NCBI GenBank assembly: GCA_949987565.1
Contig: OX465103.1
Coordinates: 8,017,347-8,081,346 of the forward strand
Length of the DNA: 64,000 nucleotides
Source: Luidia sarsii
Taxonomy: Eukaryota; Echinodermata; Asteroidea; Paxillosida; Luidiidae
Direction: 5' to 3'
The notes below the pieces were generated by a model, which saw nothing but the letters and a program-made list of their open reading frames with translations, ran no database searches and was not told the DNA's origin. The translations under genes were made by a program, and so were the position numbers. This document shows, piece after piece, positions 26,536-38,054 of this stretch; the stretch's first letter is position 1, and the number at the start of each line of letters is the position of its first letter.

Positions 26536-29500
26536 TCATAATCCATTGACGTTGCCATTTGTCCGATCGGTGGAGGCCTCGTCCGAGTCCACTGTCGGCC
26601 TTGTGTGCGATTTCTCCTTGAATTCTGTGATGATGACGGGCACATTGTTGACAATCACCTCTGTGCTTATGGCTGTGCTGCGGTCAACATTTTTCAAGCG
26701 GGGCCTGAAATTGGAAACATTGAAAAATTGAAACATCACCAAAAAAAAATGGGGTAGACGAGAAAAACCTGACTGGAACAGAACATTTGGTTTAACATAC
26801 TAACGCTCAACCTCAGCTCTCCAAATTGTGAACAAAATTTGCTGGAATGGGGCAATATTCAACTAACCATTCACCAAGAGAACTGGCTGTAAATTCCAGA
26901 CCTGACAAATTTCCTTGTTGGAAAAATACAGTTTACAATTTCAGTAATACATGCAAAAATGTTGCAAACTGCTTTCTGAATAAAATTACCAAAAAGTGAA
27001 TATCAAAAATTAGGAGGGACTCAAGTTATCCTTGAGAAGACTTGGTGTTCAGTTAAAAGGGATTACATTCAAGTTATTAACGATCTCAGGACAAGGCTGC
27101 CATTCCAGACCTATACTCATTGACTTTAAGTTGACTACTAGCCTGCAGTGCACTTTCATATGGAACCAGCCTCTGGACCATGGCTGACTGAGCCATTGTC
27201 AGTCACAGCTGATCCTACATGGTTTGTGTACCAGGCAGTACACGCCATACCATGGCTGAGCCAGTGGTCAGTCACGGCTGATTCTACATGGTTTGTGCAC
27301 CAGGCAGTACAAGCCATACCATGGCTGAGCCAGTGGTCAGTCACGGCTGATTCTACATGGTTTGTGCACCAGGCAGTACAAGCCATACCATGGCTGAGCC
27401 ATTGTCAGTCACAGCTGATCCTACATGGTTTGTGCACCAGGCAGTACACGCCATACCATGGCTGAGCCAGTGTCAGTCACAGCTGATCCTACATGGTTTG
27501 TGTACCAGGCAGTACACGCCATACCATGGCTGAGCCATTGTCAGTCACAGCTGATCCTACATGGTTTGTGCACCAGGCAGTACACGCCATACCATGGCTG
27601 AGCCAGTGTCAGTCACAGCTGATCCTACATGGTTTGTGTACCAGGCAGTACACGCCATACCATGGCTGAGCCAGTGTCAGTCACAGCTGATCCTACATGG
27701 TTTGTGCACCAGGCATTACACGCCATACCATGGCTGAGCCAGTGGTCAGTCACGGCTGATTCTACATGGTTTGTGCACCAGGCAGTACAAGCCATACCAT
27801 GGCTGAGCCAGTGGTCAGTCACGGCTGATTCTACATGGTTTGTGCACCAGGCAGTACAAGCCATACCATGGCTGAGCCATTGTCAGTCACAGCTGATCCT
27901 ACATGGTTTGTGTACCAGGCAGTACACGCCATACCATGGCTGAGCCAGTGTCAGTCACAGCTGATTCTACATGGTTTGTGTACCAGGCAGTACACGCCAT
28001 ACCATGGCTGAGCCAGTGGTCAGTCACGGCTGATCCTACATGGTTTGTGCACCAGGCAGTACACGCCATACCATGGCTGAGCCAGTGTCAGTCACAGCTG
28101 ATCCTACATGGTTTGTGTACCAGGCAGTACACGCCATACCATGGCTGAGCCAGTGTCAGTCACAGCTGATCCTACATGGTTTGTGTACCAGGCAGTACAC
28201 GCCATACCATGGCTGAGCCAGTGTCACTCACGGCTGATCCTACATGGTTTGTGCACCAGGCAGTACACTTCATACCTTGGCTTTTTGGAGGCGCCTGCTT
28301 TCCTCTGGGCTGGACCTCTGGGAGTCGTTGTCTTGACCGGCTTGACATGAATCAAGGGGGAGAGGTTCTGTTGGGCTTGTTGCTGGGCAACCAGCTGTGC
28401 GTTTAGCCTTGGCTTCCTGGAGCAGACCAGAGAGGGGTTGCGAAGACAATAAGCGATTGTCGAAATTTTCATACCTGCCTCAATCCTCCACAATCCTCCA
28501 ACACCCCCCGGAGGATTGTGGAGGATTGAGGAGGATTGAGGCAGGTATGGAAATTTCCAGTTGGAGGATTGTGGAGGATTGAGGAAGGTTGTAAAATTTG
28601 TACTGGAGGATTGTGGAGGATTGAGGAAGGTTGTACAATTTACACTGGAGGATTGTGGAGGATTGAGGAAGGTTGTAAAATTTGTACTGGAGGATTGTGG
28701 AGGATTGAGGAAGGTTGTACAATGTACACTGGATGATTGTGGAAGGTTGTACAATTTACACTGGAGGATTGTGGAGGATTGAGGAAGGTTGTAAAATTTA
28801 CACTGGAGGATTGTGGAGGATTGAGGAAGGTTGTAAAATTTACACTGGAGGATTGTGGAGGATTGAGGAAGGTTGTAAAATTTACACTGGAGGTTTTTTG
28901 AGGATATGAAAAGCTGTGGAACTTTGACAAAGGCACGTACCATGGAGCTACCTATTTATAGCTCCATGCGTATACTGTCTTGCTAGTATGCACTTTGCTT
29001 TCACATGGTCAACTGTAATATAAACAAAGGATCCAATTACATGTACTAAGTAGTTGTGGAGGATTGAGGCAACGGGGTACATGTACATGCACAAACTCAT
29101 ATTGGAGGATTGTGGAGGATTGAGGAGGGTTCCAGGCAAGCAACACTAGGGGGTTAGGGTTAAGTGCTTCGGTGTCTAGCAAACAGAGGAAAAACTGACT
29201 GGGAACTTTGGAACAAATTAAAAAATTGGCAAAGAAAACTTTGACTGGACCGGGACTTGAACCCATATGTAACCTATAGACGGGCAAACACATGGGGTAC
29301 ATGAGAAGGATCCAACAGCCATACCTGGTGGAGGTACCCTTGCGGACATCACACATAGCACACTTGAAGGCCTCGGCTTTGTTGCGGTAAGTACACACAC
29401 TGCAGTCCCAATAGGAGCCCTCAGGTGAACGAGAGCTGCGCTTGGCTCGGCTGCGGGGAAATCCAAAAAAATAAATCATAGAGACAAAGACAGTAAAGAC

Positions 29501-32500
29501 ACCATTTGATTTCCTGTGAAGAGTCAGCGGTCAGTGCCTCTTCAAGTCAGCTATGGAGGAGCCCGGCAACAAATGAACAAAGGGATGTGATTGATGAGCT
29601 GATCATCTGTAGTGGCCTTTCGAGGAGGGTTTGTTGCTCATCCTGATGTGTAGTAGCTAGTAATGTATGCTCAGTGCCCGATTGCTAGCTTTAAACATGC
29701 AGCAGGAGCAGTCGTGAAGTCTGAATCTCTTTGACTCCTGCTTTCTAGTGCAGATGTCTTTGAATGCTTTGCCACCAAGCTGTTTGAGGTCATGCTGTGA
29801 AACCATATTCATATTGTGACAGATGCAATGAGTGGTTTTCTAAGGTGGGGGAGAGGGAGTGCACAAATCAATGGGTAATATCCCAAATTTTGTGTAATGG
29901 CAACAAAACGTACTGTTATGAGTAGTATTTTAGTTTGGCTACTTACATGTACATGTATACAGGTATACCTAGAACAACATTTTGTGGTAAGTGCTACAGT
30001 ATATATATATGATGAATTTCATGTAACTAACCTAACATGAGGTGTTTCGCTGTGCAATAAACTTGAATGTAAATACTACAAATGTAGTGCACACACAGCA
30101 AGTGTAGTACATACATGTGTGGTATGTACAGTTTTACCTGAATGATTAGCCATGACAGCTATCTGGAAAATACTGTTTACAACCCAAGAATCTCCTAGAT
30201 GCTTCCCTAACTTCCAACTGGTCTCTATCAAAATAGCCATAACTTGATCTAGTATGTACATGTCCATTGCAGACCTGTGCATTACTTAGTTACTAATTTC
30301 TGTTAAAATATGAAAGCATATGTACATATTAATGTACATATCATATTCGATCCTGTTTTCCCTATTGACAGCCTTAGCACAGCCCTAAAAAACCACAAAC
30401 ACGTTAAGGTGAAAGTCCAGGTTTTGTCAGGTTTAACACTACACTTATCTAGTGCTGCTGCCTACCTCTTCTTGTTAGATGAGGAGGAGCCTTTGTTAGA
30501 TTGGGACACAGTGCATTTGGCTGCCAGGCCATGGCTGACCGTCTCCCGACACCAGGCCTCGCAGGCAGCCCGTTCCACGGCCTCCTCCAGGGTGGCCAGA
30601 CTACAGAACTCCTCCAGGGTGAACTCCTCCTCATCGGGGCTGGTGTAGCCCGGGATGAGCTGGCGGATCCGCTTGGAGAACACCAGCTTGGGGTGGCTGG
30701 ACGAGGCCGGGGCACGGCGCCCCCTCCCCCGCTGGGTCCTCAGGTGCCTCCAGTGGACTCGCTTCCCCTTCTTCGGTCGGCCTTTCTTCCGCGGCACAAC
30801 CGCGTCTGGCACTGTAACTGGGGAGGGCACCTGTGATGCTGCTCTGTTGTCACCCTTCTCGACGCTGTCCTGAATTGGGTAGTGCTCATCCTCTATACGT
30901 CTTTCCTTGGACTGCACTTGGCTCTCGGTGGCTGCTATCAACGGCAGCTCCTTAGACTTCCATTTACGTTTCTTGGGTTTCCCTCTCCTCTTCGGAGCTC
31001 CGTCTGATCTTGTGGTCCGTGACAATTTCTGCAAAAGAGCTCTCTTACTCCTCTGTACAGTCTGCTGTTGTTGTTTTCGTGAATTGCTTGTGGTGCTGCG
31101 GCTGCCGTGCTGGACTTGGTGGTTGTTTGTGGCAAGCTGCTGCAGTGGCAGGTCCTCAGCATGCAGTAGCCGCTTCGGCGTTCTGCCTGTTCGTCGAGGG
31201 ACGGCCTCTGCTGCGACAGTTAGGGGCAGCTCCTGTATGACCGCTTTGTTGCCCTTCCTCGAGCTCTTCTGCTGTGCTTGACCTTCATGAGAAGGGCACT
31301 TGGTTGGGGTATCTTGGTGGCTTTTGTCGGGGAGCTCCAATGCCACCTCCTCAGCATTCTGCTTTGGTCTACCCCTCTTTTGTGCATCTAGAACACCATC
31401 GAGTGTTGTAGCTGGATTCTGTTTCATCCCCCTGTCCGACTCACTCACGATCTGTGAACTGCCCTTGGATTTTCTCATTCGGGATGATTTCAGAGAATCC
31501 TCCTTGGCCTGACCGATCCATTTTCTACCTCTACCACTTTGATTCTTAATACCCAGTTGTGAAATACCTTGTCCAAGAAACGAAGTTTGCCCCTTCTTGG
31601 GAAGACTTCCTATAGAGTGGTGTGGTTCCTCAACAGACTCGGTGTTTAAGATGAAAGGCCTATCTTTTTGCTTGGCTTTCTTAAAGCCCAGCTGTGAGAA
31701 CAGGAAATGCTTGTCTTTCTTCCTGAGGTTCATAGCCGTGTGTTGACAGGCTTTGATAGGTCTACCCCCTGTGATACCGGATCCTTGTCGTCTGTATTTT
31801 GTCTTGTGCACCTTGGTAGATACTGGGCGGTCATTTCCTGATCTCTTAGAATCAGCCAGGTTAGATTGGTCATGTCTAATATCAGTAAATACAAGGTCTT
31901 CAGGTTCAGCTTTTGGTTTGGTGATGTCGTCTTTGGCACTTATTTCACTTTCAGGCAGCGTGAGGCAAGAGTAGAGGCAAGTATCCTCTGCCACGCTGGT
32001 CTCCTCTGATGGCATCTTGCACTGGTTATTATTTTCTTCAAGGGAGATTACCGGCGTCCGATTCACAGAGTCTACGCTGTGTATTCTGTCAATCGGGCTT
32101 TCGTTGGCTGTCAGGCCAGCCAGTTGACTGGGCTTGTCCAGAAGAGCTGACAGGTCTTCTGCATGGACTTCCAGGCAGACTCTACGCAACCTCTTCTGTT
32201 CAGCGAGTACGTCTTGATTTTCTCCACCCTCTGCATGGTAATCGTCAGATGGGCATGACGGCAGCGGCTGTTGTTCCGTATTTCCTCCTGATGGTCCGAC
32301 TGGCTCCTTTGGGCATGGCGCTTCCGTCTTCGGGGAGATCTTGGCCGGACGATGGCCCGATCTGGAAACGTCCCTGGCAAATACGGATCGACACCTCCTC
32401 CTCTGTCGCTGCATAGGCTGGAATGACGTGGACTTCTTTGGTCGCTTGGACGGAATGGGGTGTGGATGGGAAGGTGCATCACGATCCCCACTGCGGGGCA

Positions 32501-35312
32501 GATCCTGCTTGAGTTGACTCCTCTTAGGACCTTCTCGGAGACCCACCTTCTGTTGAGCTTGAGTATGAGCAGAACTGACCACATTGGGGAGACCGTGGTG
32601 GTTTCCATCTGGTGGATCCGACGTTAAAGACTCAGGAACAAAGCCACAGGAACCGTACGAGCGAGTACCGACATCTCTCAGACTGTCAGCCACAGCTGGA
32701 GGCTTGTCTACTACAAGAGGCACTGATAGGCTTGAACATACATCGACTTGCTGAGTGAAATCTCCTCTTTCATCCAACTCGGTGATATTCCCATTTGACT
32801 TCTTTCTTTTCTGAGGCACTTTGGATTTAGGCACCGTTGTCTTTACAGCTGTAAACGGCAGTGTCCTTTGAAGGCTCTCCCCTTCATCGATGCACACATC
32901 TGCTTTTTCGTTTGGAGAGCAAGCCAGCTCGCGGGGGTGCTCCATGAGTTCCTCATCCACCATTGATACATCAGTTTCTTCAGCACTGCTTTCTGGATTC
33001 TGAATGGATTGTGTCTCCTCCAGTTCAGTCTCTGATGAATAAGCATCTGGCGCTTGGATGTCTTCACCCTGCATTGCCTGTGGCGGGATATCGCCACAGC
33101 CCGGGCAGACTCTTGGCAGATCTGCGCTGTCTCCACTGGTGAGGGGTACCCCTGTCTCCTCTGCAGCGTTTTCGTTTGGTGGGTGGTCTGAGGCAGGCAT
33201 CTGTAGCTCATGTGCACCGTTCAATACTCGTGCCTTGGGTCGTTTTCTTAGGGCTGACAATAACATATGAGTAGTGCGGTGACTGGACACAGTTCTCACC
33301 ATTGGTCTGCATGATGGGTAAGGTCGCAGCATCATGAGGATCTTTGGGGCATAGCAGAGGACTGCATAGGTCATTGCCTCCCTCACGGGGCAGGCTTTTT
33401 CCGACGAGTCATTTGGAGATGAAGTAGTTCCCTTCGCGCCATCTTCCCTTTGCATCCCTGCAGTCGAAAGGCACTGTTGGTCATGTTTACCCCCATCAGG
33501 ACACGGTGGTGACTTGCTTGCAATTAATCCACTCCCTGAATCGAGTCCCGGCTTCCCCAATGGCTTTGGGGATTGCTGAGATAAAGCATGGCCCCTTGCT
33601 TCATCTGTACTCCCGAGTGAGCCCGACTTCCTGGATGGAGAGGCTGCGGCAGTGTCATGTCTGTGCGACTTCTCCACAACCTCCAAGGTCAGGGCTGGTA
33701 GCCCCTTCCGCTTCTCGGATGACTGCTTCTCATTTGAAGGGTGCTCATCAGAGCAAGGGCTGCTATTCCCTTGACTCAAAAGCCAATGTTTGCACTCCAT
33801 GATGTGGGTCTTAGGAAGGCCTGCAAGGGAACTGTAGTTGGTATACGGGCGAAGCATCATCACTCTCTTGGACACAAACCCTTCCGTCGTTTTGCTCCAT
33901 CGTAGATTGGACACACTGCGGGTCTTTCTAAGTACAGGCAATGCACCAGTGTCCTCACCGGTTGGCAGAAATTGGTAAGAAATTGCGTCGTTTATTTCTT
34001 TCAAGACAGACAAGTCCCCAGACTGTATTTTGCCCATTCCCTTGGTACAACCTTTCCTTTTGGGACCATTTTCACGCTGCGAGTAACGTTTCTTGGAATC
34101 TAACACATCGCCTGTAGCTTTTGGGGGCCCAACAAAGCCCTCTTTAATTTTTGGCTGGATGCACTCCTGGGACCGACTCTTTGGTCGTGCCTGAATAAAG
34201 GCGGACGCTTGTCCGGTCTTTGGAGACAGCTGTTCAGTTTCCAAAGATGACGGCTGGCTTTTGAACTTCGACTCTATTGCACTGGAGAGTGACACAGATG
34301 ATGCGTCTGATATTGCTTGGGTCTGTTGGCTGTCATGGATGATGTCTGGATTGGTGGGTTGGTGTGTGGAGGCATCCACACCTTGGCTAGCTTTCCTATT
34401 GCACTGAGTATGCTTTCCGTCATCAAGGACCTCTGTAGCATGCCTGGCATTTCTTTCACACGCACAGCTTTTGTGGAAGACGGACGTGTATTTCCTATTG
34501 GGACGCAGCAGCATCGGAGCTCTCAAAAGCCCCCTGGAAGAGCTTGAGAGGTTTTTTCTTGAAGTGCGACTGTAGAATGGCATCCCCTTTGCGGGATGGG
34601 ACTTGCGGCCCGTTGAACCCTTATTCGATTTTCCTCGCTCCATTGCGACACCATGCTGTTCTTGTCTCGTTGCTTTGTGTACATGCTGCGGTACTTGCTC
34701 CAGAGCTTGACCTAGTGAAACAAAGCAGTCCACAAGTTCAAGGTGGTCTGTGGCTGTGGGCATATGCTTGTGCTGAACAATCTTTTCAGCTGTGAACGTA
34801 TCAGTGTGCTGGTTCCTCCTCTTCATGTTCCCCTTACGATGCCCTTGGCTCCTTTGCGACTTGTGCCGGCCTAATGAGAAAGTGTAAGGCACAGCAACAC
34901 TCTCCGATCGTGGTTCCTGATCCGTGTCTGCTTTTAACTCCTCGGAAATACTGCCGTCAATCCTCGCCTCTGTTGTGATTGCGGGTGACTGGTGCGAGCA
35001 CTCGCCCGGCTCCTGAGACTCATGCTTCAGTGCCGACTTGCTCTCGTCCATGCTGGCTCCGTCGGTGCGGCCATTCCAGTGGCCGCTCCCGGGTATCTTG
35101 CCAATCCACGAGTGGTCTTTAGACGCGGGAGTGACCCGGGAGGGGGTCAGCCTCATTCTGGACAGGCCGATGACTGGGGTGTACTGTCTGTGAGGCCGGA
35201 GATGCATGGACGGTCTCCGCTGGTCCACCGTCTCCACTCCCAGCTCGTCGTCATCGCCTGCGGCAGACCGGACGTACGTCCACGCGAGCTTTTTGACAGC
35301 CTTCTGCGACAT
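26536..35312 (-). CDS. RYBP/YAF2-family Polycomb protein with giant N-terminal extension
   Basis: Four exons on the minus strand: 35312-30466, 29450-29325, 28416-28276, 26704-26536. All three junctions are GT-AG and phase 2, giving 1,760 aa. Residues 1617-1760 are a canonical RYBP/YAF2 protein: a RanBP2-type zinc finger with Cys 1632, 1635, 1646 and 1649 (WDCSVC, FKCAMC, then [12 protein letters not shown]); the [12 protein letters not shown] linker; and the C-terminal RING1-binding block [10 protein letters not shown] with [16 protein letters not shown]2 are subunits of variant PRC1 that help H2A ubiquitylation in the nucleus. Residues 1-1615 are not recognised and are described under the giant exon. 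Normal RYBP has about 20 residues before the zinc finger. The C-terminal exons are secure. That the giant exon splices to them is inferred from frame, phase and adjacency. A separate short first exon was looked for in the intron and not found. Confidence 0.8.
27175..28270. repeat. 68-bp minisatellite, about 16 copies, in RYBP intron 3
   Basis: The unit reads CCATACCATGGCTGAGCC then AGTGTCAGTCACAGCTGATC, CTACATGGTTTGTG and ACCAGGCAGTACACG. Near-identical copies lie head to tail. The last unit merges with the real exon 3 donor (ACTTCATACCTTGG), so the array starts 6 bp into the intron. Long open frames through it are artefacts of the repeat. Confidence 0.95.
28490..28895. repeat. About 42-bp minisatellite in RYBP intron 2
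   Basis: Repeated GGAGGATTGTGGAGGATTGA with GGAAGGTTGTAAAATTTACACT, about nine units. Two or three related GGAGGATTG units recur at 29,055-29,125. It begins about 75 bp upstream of the exon 3 acceptor. Its frames in all directions are repeat artefacts. Confidence 0.95.
29325..29450 (-). CDS. RYBP zinc-finger exon
   Basis: Acceptor TTCCCCGCAG, exon 126 nt, donor AG|GTATGG. It encodes [20 protein letters not shown] and onward through DVRKGTSTR. The four-cysteine RanBP2-type finger of RYBP/YAF2 binds ubiquitylated H2A in the known family. This is the most diagnostic exon of the gene. Confidence 0.95.
29730..29800 (-). repeat. Fragment of tRNA-Ser SINE in RYBP intron 2
   Basis: It carries GACTCCTGCTTTCTAGTGCA and then a decayed D-arm region. 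This matches the anticodon part of the SINE family on the minus strand. Confidence 0.5.
30466..35312 (-). CDS. Giant first coding exon (1,615 codons) of the RYBP-family gene
   Basis: An uninterrupted 4,847-nt frame from ATG 35312; an in-frame TAG lies 84 nt upstream. The frame runs to a donor AAGAG|GTAGGC. Content: four copies of an hLRPxxxY motif at about residues 36, 267, 485 and 660; basic, serine-rich disorder between; five AT-hook-like cores at about 1312 (KRGRPK), 1374 (RTGRTPKR), 1442 (RRGKPKKRK), 1508 ([11 protein letters not shown]) and 1528 (RGRGRR); then an acidic helical stretch, [13 protein letters not shown], at 1558-1570 and a Cys/Ala-rich segment to 1588. AT-hooks bind the minor groove of AT-rich DNA. 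No enzyme domain is visible. Its length and biased but non-repetitive composition make it clearly protein-coding. I do not recognise a homologue. Confidence 0.85.
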
Positions 35313-38050
35313 GTCTGGCTTCCTGCTCCCTGATGCTATGCATGTGTGCCAATTTCTATTGCTCAGACGGCACCGGCCTGTTTCCGAGTAAGACGGCTAA
35401 TGTCCCACCACTGCCAAGCGCAGACGTTTGGCACAACAAGCCGGCCGAACTAAAATCTGCTCCTCCAGAGATTAGGGCTCCTTAGGAAAATGTTTATGGA
35501 ATTCTGATCACCAACCAGGCAAGGCAATCTCCTTTGGGTCCAGGTCCTGGGATCAGGCAACGTGTCCAGCACCGTGGCGACTTGCTCCACTGAACGCTGC
35601 CATTGATTCAAAGGGACGAGGGTCCACACTCCACACAGCCATGGTTCAATCTGTGGTAGATTCGAAGTGGAGTGATAGAGTCACCAAATATTCAAAAGGC
35701 AGTGTGAGTTGTTTGTTTGTCATCAGATGAGCAAAAAAGAATCCAAAGAACGAAAATAACTTTCCACAGGGATGACGGAGCTCACCCAACCAACCACTAG
35801 AGGGCGGTAAGACCGTCGAAATCGTGTTTCAACGTGACGGCAGAGATAAGAAGACAGTGGCGATAATTGACTCAGGATTAAGAAAAACCATCTCCAGTTA
35901 ATACAGTATTTAGATTCACTCACAGACACCATCTTTGTATGCACAATGGGCATTCCATTAGTGAGCCACAAAGATTTTGTTATACATATAACTGTCTTTA
36001 CTAACTATGATTTTTTCTCCCCTATAACTCATCATTTTTGTCCACATGTACTAGATGTTATCATGTGTGCACACAACACGGTATATGTAAAGTACAATAC
36101 ATGTACATGTACGTGTACTTTTTTTCCTGGACTAGCCTTCCTAAATCTACTTATCAGATATTACAGACCAGCAAAAAATTCCTAGGGGTAATCACCAGTA
36201 GGCACACTGCATCCCAAGCCCTACATGTGCTGCAGCCCTGTGGTCGTTGAAGGCATTCTACGTGTAGTTCTAATCGCATCTCCTAATACTATGTACATGT
36301 ACAATACATGATATCTACAATCTACAGTAAATGTACAGGGGGTATGTGCACTGTGCAGTAATAAACATCCCACTCCCAGCAGTGTGCAACTGCAGAATAT
36401 GCATACATGTTCATTAGGAAAGGAGGCAAATGCAGCCTTTGGAGCAAAAGCAACTGCGCACATTTGCTTGTGTTTAACTCGCATTTGAAATGCACATATA
36501 TGTCCAATTGTACGTACAATACAGTATACTTAAAATATGCATAATTACTGTTTTTGAACGCTTGTACACACTTCTGCACTTATCAGTGACTAGAAACACC
36601 AGCATTCAAATCAATCCAGTTGATCTCTACTAAAAGAATCATGTTAAATCTATGATGCAATACAATATTCGAATCCACCACTTGACCTCAATCAGCTCGG
36701 CGGTCAACTGGTTAAGACGTCTGCACTAGAAAGCGGGAGTTGCCGGTTTGAATCCTGCCCAAACTCCCTGAATTTTTTTCATCAGGCATCGGGCAAAGTA
36801 CTGAGGACCCAGTGTTTATCACGTCGAGCAAGGGCAAAACCTTATTGAATTACATTATCTTTACATTCTCCCATCATGTTATATCGAAAAATCAGACCCT
36901 TGGAACTCTTGCCAGTATGTCACAGCACAGAGGTCAACATACATCTATAGAGGCCTTGACCCTGGCTTTATCCGCTAAAACGCTGTTAGGACACAATCGC
37001 CTTTCGACATCGGGTTTTAGGCAGCGATGTTGACCTGCCTGGCTGCATCGCTTGCATAACAGGCGATAATGCACGATGTGTGTGGCCGCGATGTGTGTGT
37101 GTAGCGCGCACTTAATGCATCTAGGCGGAAGTTTGCACTTTATGTGGGGCAGAGTGCGTGTCCTTGTAAAACCCAACCGGTTTTAACTGCTTGCTGTAGT
37201 ACGCTGTATGAACGCACAGAGTTTTAAATTTACGACTTGCCCCCTGTGGTTAGAAGGTGTTTTAACTCGATTGGTTTTAAACTAACACGCTGTCTGAAGT
37301 CTAAACGTAGTCACTGTCAGCTGTTTCCCTCCCTGCTATGTATGGGTTGCCAGCTGGTCCACTGGCATCACAGATTCAGGTAGCCTGGCCCTGTCTAAAG
37401 GCCACCATTAGCACCAGGGCCAGGATTAAACTCACAAGTTCTAATGTTGGCCAGCCTAGCGTAGCCACTAATTTTCATGAGGTCCGACGGACCATTTGGT
37501 GACCAAAAACTTAGGGATAAGTTTTGAATTCTGACAAAGTTGGCAACATAGCCTCTACTTGGGTATTGTAACCCACAGTTACAGTTGGCCTAGTTTTCTC
37601 TCGTGTGTGGCCACTATTTTAGTAAAGCCAAAGTACGACCAGACTGCCACCTATATACTGACTATCGGCTAAATAATTTTTCCCTGTGCAGGATTTTGTA
37701 CCATTTAAGTTTGTACCATTTCAGTCAAGTTGACTCAATGGTACTGGTAGCAAATAGCAATGCATATAATATGGTCGACTACTGGCTGGAAATAAGGTAT
37801 TATTAGCTAACTAACTGTAGCCCTTTATATTATAACAATATTCATTGCAGTATTCATGATATTAGCTACAGGAACTGTAGCTAAGGTACATGTAGAGTAC
37901 TACTATTGTAGTACTAATTAGTAAACACTAAACAGCGTGGACTTCAACTACCAGTAGTCACTGAAGCACCCTATCAAGACTCTACCATACATGAACAGTA
38001 CATGTATGCAGAATTGTTTGTTGACATTGTTCCATATGTACCACACTACA
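35313..38050. other. 5' flank of the RYBP-family gene and intergenic DNA
   Basis: It should contain the RYBP promoter and perhaps an untranslated first exon; possible acceptors lie just 5' of the ATG (GAGCAATAG, CATGCATAG on the minus strand). No TATA box or coding exon recognised. It is rich in ACATGTAC motifs and includes a SINE at 36,690-36,855. Confidence 0.45.
36690..36855 (+). repeat. tRNA-Ser-derived SINE
   Basis: It runs CAGCTCGGCGGTCAACTGG, GTCTGCACTAGAAAGCGGGA, a decayed box B, CATCAGGCATCGGGCAAAG, then GTGTTTATCACGTCGAGCA. Same head and tail as the other copies. Confidence 0.75.
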
Positions 38051-38054
38051 AGCC

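Noticed and set aside
27148..28350. Repeated [18 protein letters not shown] frames
   Set aside because: The 68-bp minisatellite in RYBP intron 3 read in different frames; the 68-bp period shifts frame every unit.
28224..28943. 239-codon minus-strand frame as a single gene
   Set aside because: Only the stretch from RKPRLNAQ to SKKPR is RYBP exon 3; the upstream [11 protein letters not shown] part is minisatellite.
30501..32608. Several 70-165-codon frames on both strands
   Set aside because: Shadows of the giant RYBP-family exon in other frames.
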